From: CAYRVX01 sp964642165
Lineage (GTDB): Bacteria > Planctomycetota > Phycisphaerae > SM23-33
Reading direction: 5' to 3'
Assembly: GCA_964642165.1 (NCBI GenBank)
Contig: CAZXOC010000264.1
Span: 1-10,419, forward strand
Length of the DNA: 10,419 bases
Below are positions 8,047 to 10,419 of the stretch, in pieces; the stretch's first letter is position 1; each line of letters opens with the position of its first letter. Both the position numbers and the translations under genes were made by a program. Under the pieces are notes generated by a model that did not search any database, was not told where the DNA came from, and was given only the letters and a program-made list of their open reading frames with translations.

Positions 8047-10419
8047 TCAGTTCGCCAGCGTCTTCTGGGCCGCGGCGACCCTCGCGGCGGCGACGACGGC
8101 CTGGCCCAGCGCCACGCCCCCGTCGTTCGTCGGGACCGTCCGGTGCGTGAGGACCTCGAAGCCGTCGGCCTCCAACAGCCGCACCAGGCGCGCCGTCAGG
8201 TAGCGGTTCAGGAAGCACCCGCCCGACAGGGCGACCACCCCCAGGCCCGTCAGCTCCCGCGCCCGCTGCGCCCCGGCCAGCAGGAACGACGCCACCGTGT
8301 TGTGGAACTTCGCAGCCACCTTCCCCACGCTCGTCCGGGCGACCAGGTCGTCGCACAGCTCGACCACCATCGGCCGCAGGTCCACCTGGAACGGGCCTTC
8401 CGACTCGATCCGGAACCCGTACGCGGCGTCCACCCCCGCCGCCGCGGCCGATTCCAGCCGCATCGGCGCCTCGCCCTCGAACCGGTTGGCCCTCGCCAGG
8501 CCGCACAAGGCCGCCACGGCGTCGAACCAGCGCCCCAGCGAGCTGGACGCCGGGCTGTTCATGCCGGTGCGGAGCAGTTGCAGCGTGGCCTCGAGGGTGG
8601 ATCGCCCGGCGAGCAGGCGCTCGGCGCCGGGGTGGTCCAGGCAGTCCTCGCCGAACGCGTCATACAGCGCGGCGACGCCCGGGCGGAACGTCTCGATCGC
8701 CGCGCGGTCCCCGCCCGGAAGGTGGACGTAGCGCAGGTGGCCCAGGCGCTCGTACGACGCCAGGCGCGCGTGGAGGACCTCGCATCCCCAGACGGCCCCG
8801 TCGTCGCCGTAGCCCACGCCGTCGCAGACGAGCGCGATGGCCTCGCTGCGGGCGTTCTCGGCCAGGCACGCCGCCGCGTGGGCGTGATGATGCTGCACGC
8901 GGACGAGGGGGGTTTCCGGCCGCCCGGGCAGCTCGCCGCGGTGGCGGCGCAGGGCGTACTCCGTCGAGAGGTACTGCGGGTGCAGGTCGGCGGCGATGAG
9001 GTCGGGGGCCACCCCGAACAGCTCCTCGAGGTGATGGATCGTGTCGATGAAGTGCCGGTACGTCCGCCCGTCCTTCAAGTCGCCGATGTGCTCGCCGAGG
9101 ACGGCCCGCCCGTCGCGGTACAGGCAGACGGCGCTCTTCAGCTCCGCCCCGACGGCGAGGATCGAGCGATTGCCCGTTCCCGATTCCCGATCTGCCGTCG
9201 CCGACCGGGGGGGCCGCTCGATGCGGACGGGCTGGGGGGCGTAGCCGCGGGCGCGGCGGAGGACGTTGAGGCGGCCGGGCGCGGCGAGCTGCACGATGCT
9301 GTCGTCCAGGCGGCGCTCGATCCGCCGGTTGTGCAGCAGCAGGGCGTCGGCGAGGGGCCCGAGTCGGGCGATCGCCTCGTCGTTGTCCTTGACCAGCGGC
9401 TCCTCGGAGTAGTTCGCCGACGTCATCACCAGCGGGCGGTCCACGTGCTGGAACAGCAGGTGATGCACCGGCGTGTACGGCAGGAGGATGCCGAGCGTGT
9501 TGAGTCCTTCCGCCACGGACGGGGCGACGCGCAGCACGCCCGGCGGGGCGTGGTGATCGCGCCGGGGCAGCAGCACGATCGGGCGCAGCGGGCCCGTCAG
9601 CAGTGCCTCGGCCTCCGGCGTGAGGACGCACAGCTCGCGGGCCTGGGCGAGGTCGCGGACCATCAGGGCGAACGGCTTGGCCTCGCGCCGCTTGCGCCGG
9701 CGCAAGGACTGGACGGCCTCGTCGCTGTCGGCGCGGCAGGCCAGGTGGAACCCCCCCAGCCCCTTGACCGCGACGATCTTCTGGTCCATGAGCATGTCGG
9801 CCGCGCCGCGGATGGCGTCCCGGACGTAGAGCTGCCGACCCTTCGGATCGACCAGCCAGACGTGCGGGCCGCATTCGGGGCACGCCACGGGCTGGGCGTG
9901 GAACCGCCGGTCGGCCGGGTCGCCGTACTGCCGCGCGCACAGCGGGCACATGCCGAAGTCGGCCATCGTGGTGTTCGGCCGGTCGTACGGGACGCGCCGG
10001 ACGATGGTGTACCGCGGCCCGCAGTTCGTGCAGTTGATGAACGGGTAGCGGTATCTCGCGTCGGCCGGATCGAGCAGCTCGCGGAGGCAGTCGTCGCACG
10101 TGGCCGTGTCGACGGTCACCTGGGCGTCGGTCAGCTCGCCGCCCTCGGACGGGCGGATCTCGAAGCGCTGCTCGCCGATCATCGGCTGGGCGTCGGCGAC
10201 CTCGCAGGTGGCGACCTGGGCGAGGGGAGGCAGCTCGCCCCGCAGGCGTTCCGCGAAGCCGCAAGCGGCCGCGGGAGAGCCCTGCACCTCGATGGTCACC
10301 CCGCGCGCGTCGTTGAGCACCCAGCCGGTGAGGTTCAACTCCGTCGCGAGACGGTAGACGAACGGCCGAAACCCCACCCCCTGCACCTGCCCGGTGACGA
10401 GGAGTCGTTTGCGTTGTAG
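8047..10419 (-). CDS. hypF: [NiFe]-hydrogenase maturation carbamoyltransferase HypF, N-terminal codons outside window
   Basis: HypF makes thiocarbamate on the HypE C-terminus from carbamoyl phosphate, supplying the CN ligands of the NiFe centre. There are 790 visible residues, nearly full length (family about 750-800). All domains are present, numbered from the window edge. The acylphosphatase domain (1 to about 95) has RLLVTGQVQGVGFRPF, with catalytic R18 and N36. Two C-x2-C-x18-C-x2-C zinc fingers use C108/C111/C130/C133 and C158/C161/C180/C183. A YrdC-like domain follows (about 200-390, with KRREAKPFALMVRD). The Kae1-like C-terminal domain (about 420-790) has HHHAHAAACLAEN at 510-522, CDGVGYGDDG, LSGGCFLNR and PTNDGGVALGQ. 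The frame is still open at 10419, so the internal GTG at 10386 is not the start: it would delete conserved acylphosphatase residues. An in-frame heptamer repeat lies in the linker before the Kae1-like domain. No other hyp or hydrogenase gene is visible; partners may lie to the right. Confidence 0.95.
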   Translation of the reverse strand, partial: LQRKRLLVTGQVQGVGFRPFVYRLATELNLTGWVLNDARGVTIEVQGSPAAACGFAERLRGELPPLAQVATCEVADAQPMIGEQRFEIRPSEGGELTDAQVTVDTATCDDCLRELLDPADARYRYPFINCTNCGPRYTIVRRVPYDRPNTTMADFGMCPLCARQYGDPADRRFHAQPVACPECGPHVWLVDPKGRQLYVRDAIRGAADMLMDQKIVAVKGLGGFHLACRADSDEAVQSLRRRKRREAKPFALMVRDLAQARELCVLTPEAEALLTGPLRPIVLLPRRDHHAPPGVLRVAPSVAEGLNTLGILLPYTPVHHLLFQHVDRPLVMTSANYSEEPLVKDNDEAIARLGPLADALLLHNRRIERRLDDSIVQLAAPGRLNVLRRARGYAPQPVRIERPPRSATADRESGTGNRSILAVGAELKSAVCLYRDGRAVLGEHIGDLKDGRTYRHFIDTIHHLEELFGVAPDLIAADLHPQYLSTEYALRRHRGELPGRPETPLVRVQHHHAHAAACLAENARSEAIALVCDGVGYGDDGAVWGCEVLHARLASYERLGHLRYVHLPGGDRAAIETFRPGVAALYDAFGEDCLDHPGAERLLAGRSTLEATLQLLRTGMNSPASSSLGRWFDAVAALCGLARANRFEGEAPMRLESAAAAGVDAAYGFRIESEGPFQVDLRPMVVELCDDLVARTSVGKVAAKFHNTVASFLLAGAQRARELTGLGVVALSGGCFLNRYLTARLVRLLEADGFEVLTHRTVPTNDGGVALGQAVVAAARVAAAQKTLAN
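9167..9194 (-). repeat. Degenerate GGGAATC-type heptanucleotide tandem repeat inside hypF
   Basis: On the minus strand the DNA reads in steps of seven: CAGATCG, GGAATCG, GGAACGG, GCAATCG, which are variants of a GGGAATC heptamer. The repeat is translated as DRESGTGNRS because 21 bases make seven codons and the frame is kept. The plus strand beyond 9194 continues in seven-base steps beginning CCGTCGC and CGACCGG, perhaps decayed copies. The segment falls in a non-conserved linker between the YrdC-like and Kae1-like domains, where extra residues would be tolerated. Confidence 0.55.

Noticed and set aside
10384..10386. GTG as the start of hypF.
   Set aside because: The frame continues upstream to the window edge with RKRLLVTGQ, the normal beginning of the acylphosphatase domain, so the true start lies just outside.
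7459..10419. A 986-codon plus-strand open frame running off the right edge.
   Set aside because: It is the complement of hypF and part of the oxidoreductase gene. The translation has no recognisable domain, while the minus strand gives a full set of HypF motifs.

Overview
This is a GC-rich stretch, with third codon positions almost all G or C, from a bacterium that degrades polysaccharides. Secreted glycan-active enzymes, an SGLT-like symporter and a Gfo/Idh/MocA oxidoreductase sit beside an ETF-linked 2-hydroxyacid dehydrogenase and the [NiFe]-hydrogenase maturation factor HypF. That mix suggests an anaerobic or facultative carbohydrate degrader. An anaerobic lineage of the Planctomycetes/Phycisphaerae kind would fit, but this is inferred from gene content only. 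No rRNA or other marker gene is present.

Plus strand, 1-6857, five genes packed head to tail. The C-terminal end of the electron transfer flavoprotein alpha subunit (1-156) is followed by a complete GlcD/lactate-dehydrogenase-type FAD enzyme (185-1615). Only 12 bases later begins a carbohydrate cassette: a secreted GH43 glycosidase with a C-terminal beta-sandwich domain (1628-3304), a secreted protein I assign to pectate lyase family 2 that overlaps it by 32 bases (3273-5024), and a sodium:solute symporter (5178-6857, GTG start with a good ribosome binding site). The two enzymes would debranch and cleave a pectin-like or hemicellulosic glycan outside the cytoplasm, and the symporter would import a released sugar. 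The ETF-linked dehydrogenase would handle a 2-hydroxyacid such as lactate or glycolate.

Minus strand, 6891-10419. hypF runs in from beyond the right edge (its first few codons are missing) and is followed, after a 139-base gap, by a Gfo/Idh/MocA-family NAD(P)-dependent oxidoreductase (6891-7907). This block converges on the symporter gene across only 33 bases. A short heptanucleotide repeat lies in frame inside an interdomain linker of hypF.

I saw no tRNA, rRNA, CRISPR array, insertion sequence or phage gene. No non-coding stretch exceeds about 155 bases. I did not find a wholly new system. The points most worth checking are the probable PL2 lyase in a non-enterobacterial GH43/symporter cassette, the ETF-dehydrogenase pair that lacks a GlcE/GlcF partner on its downstream side, and the heptamer repeat translated inside HypF.
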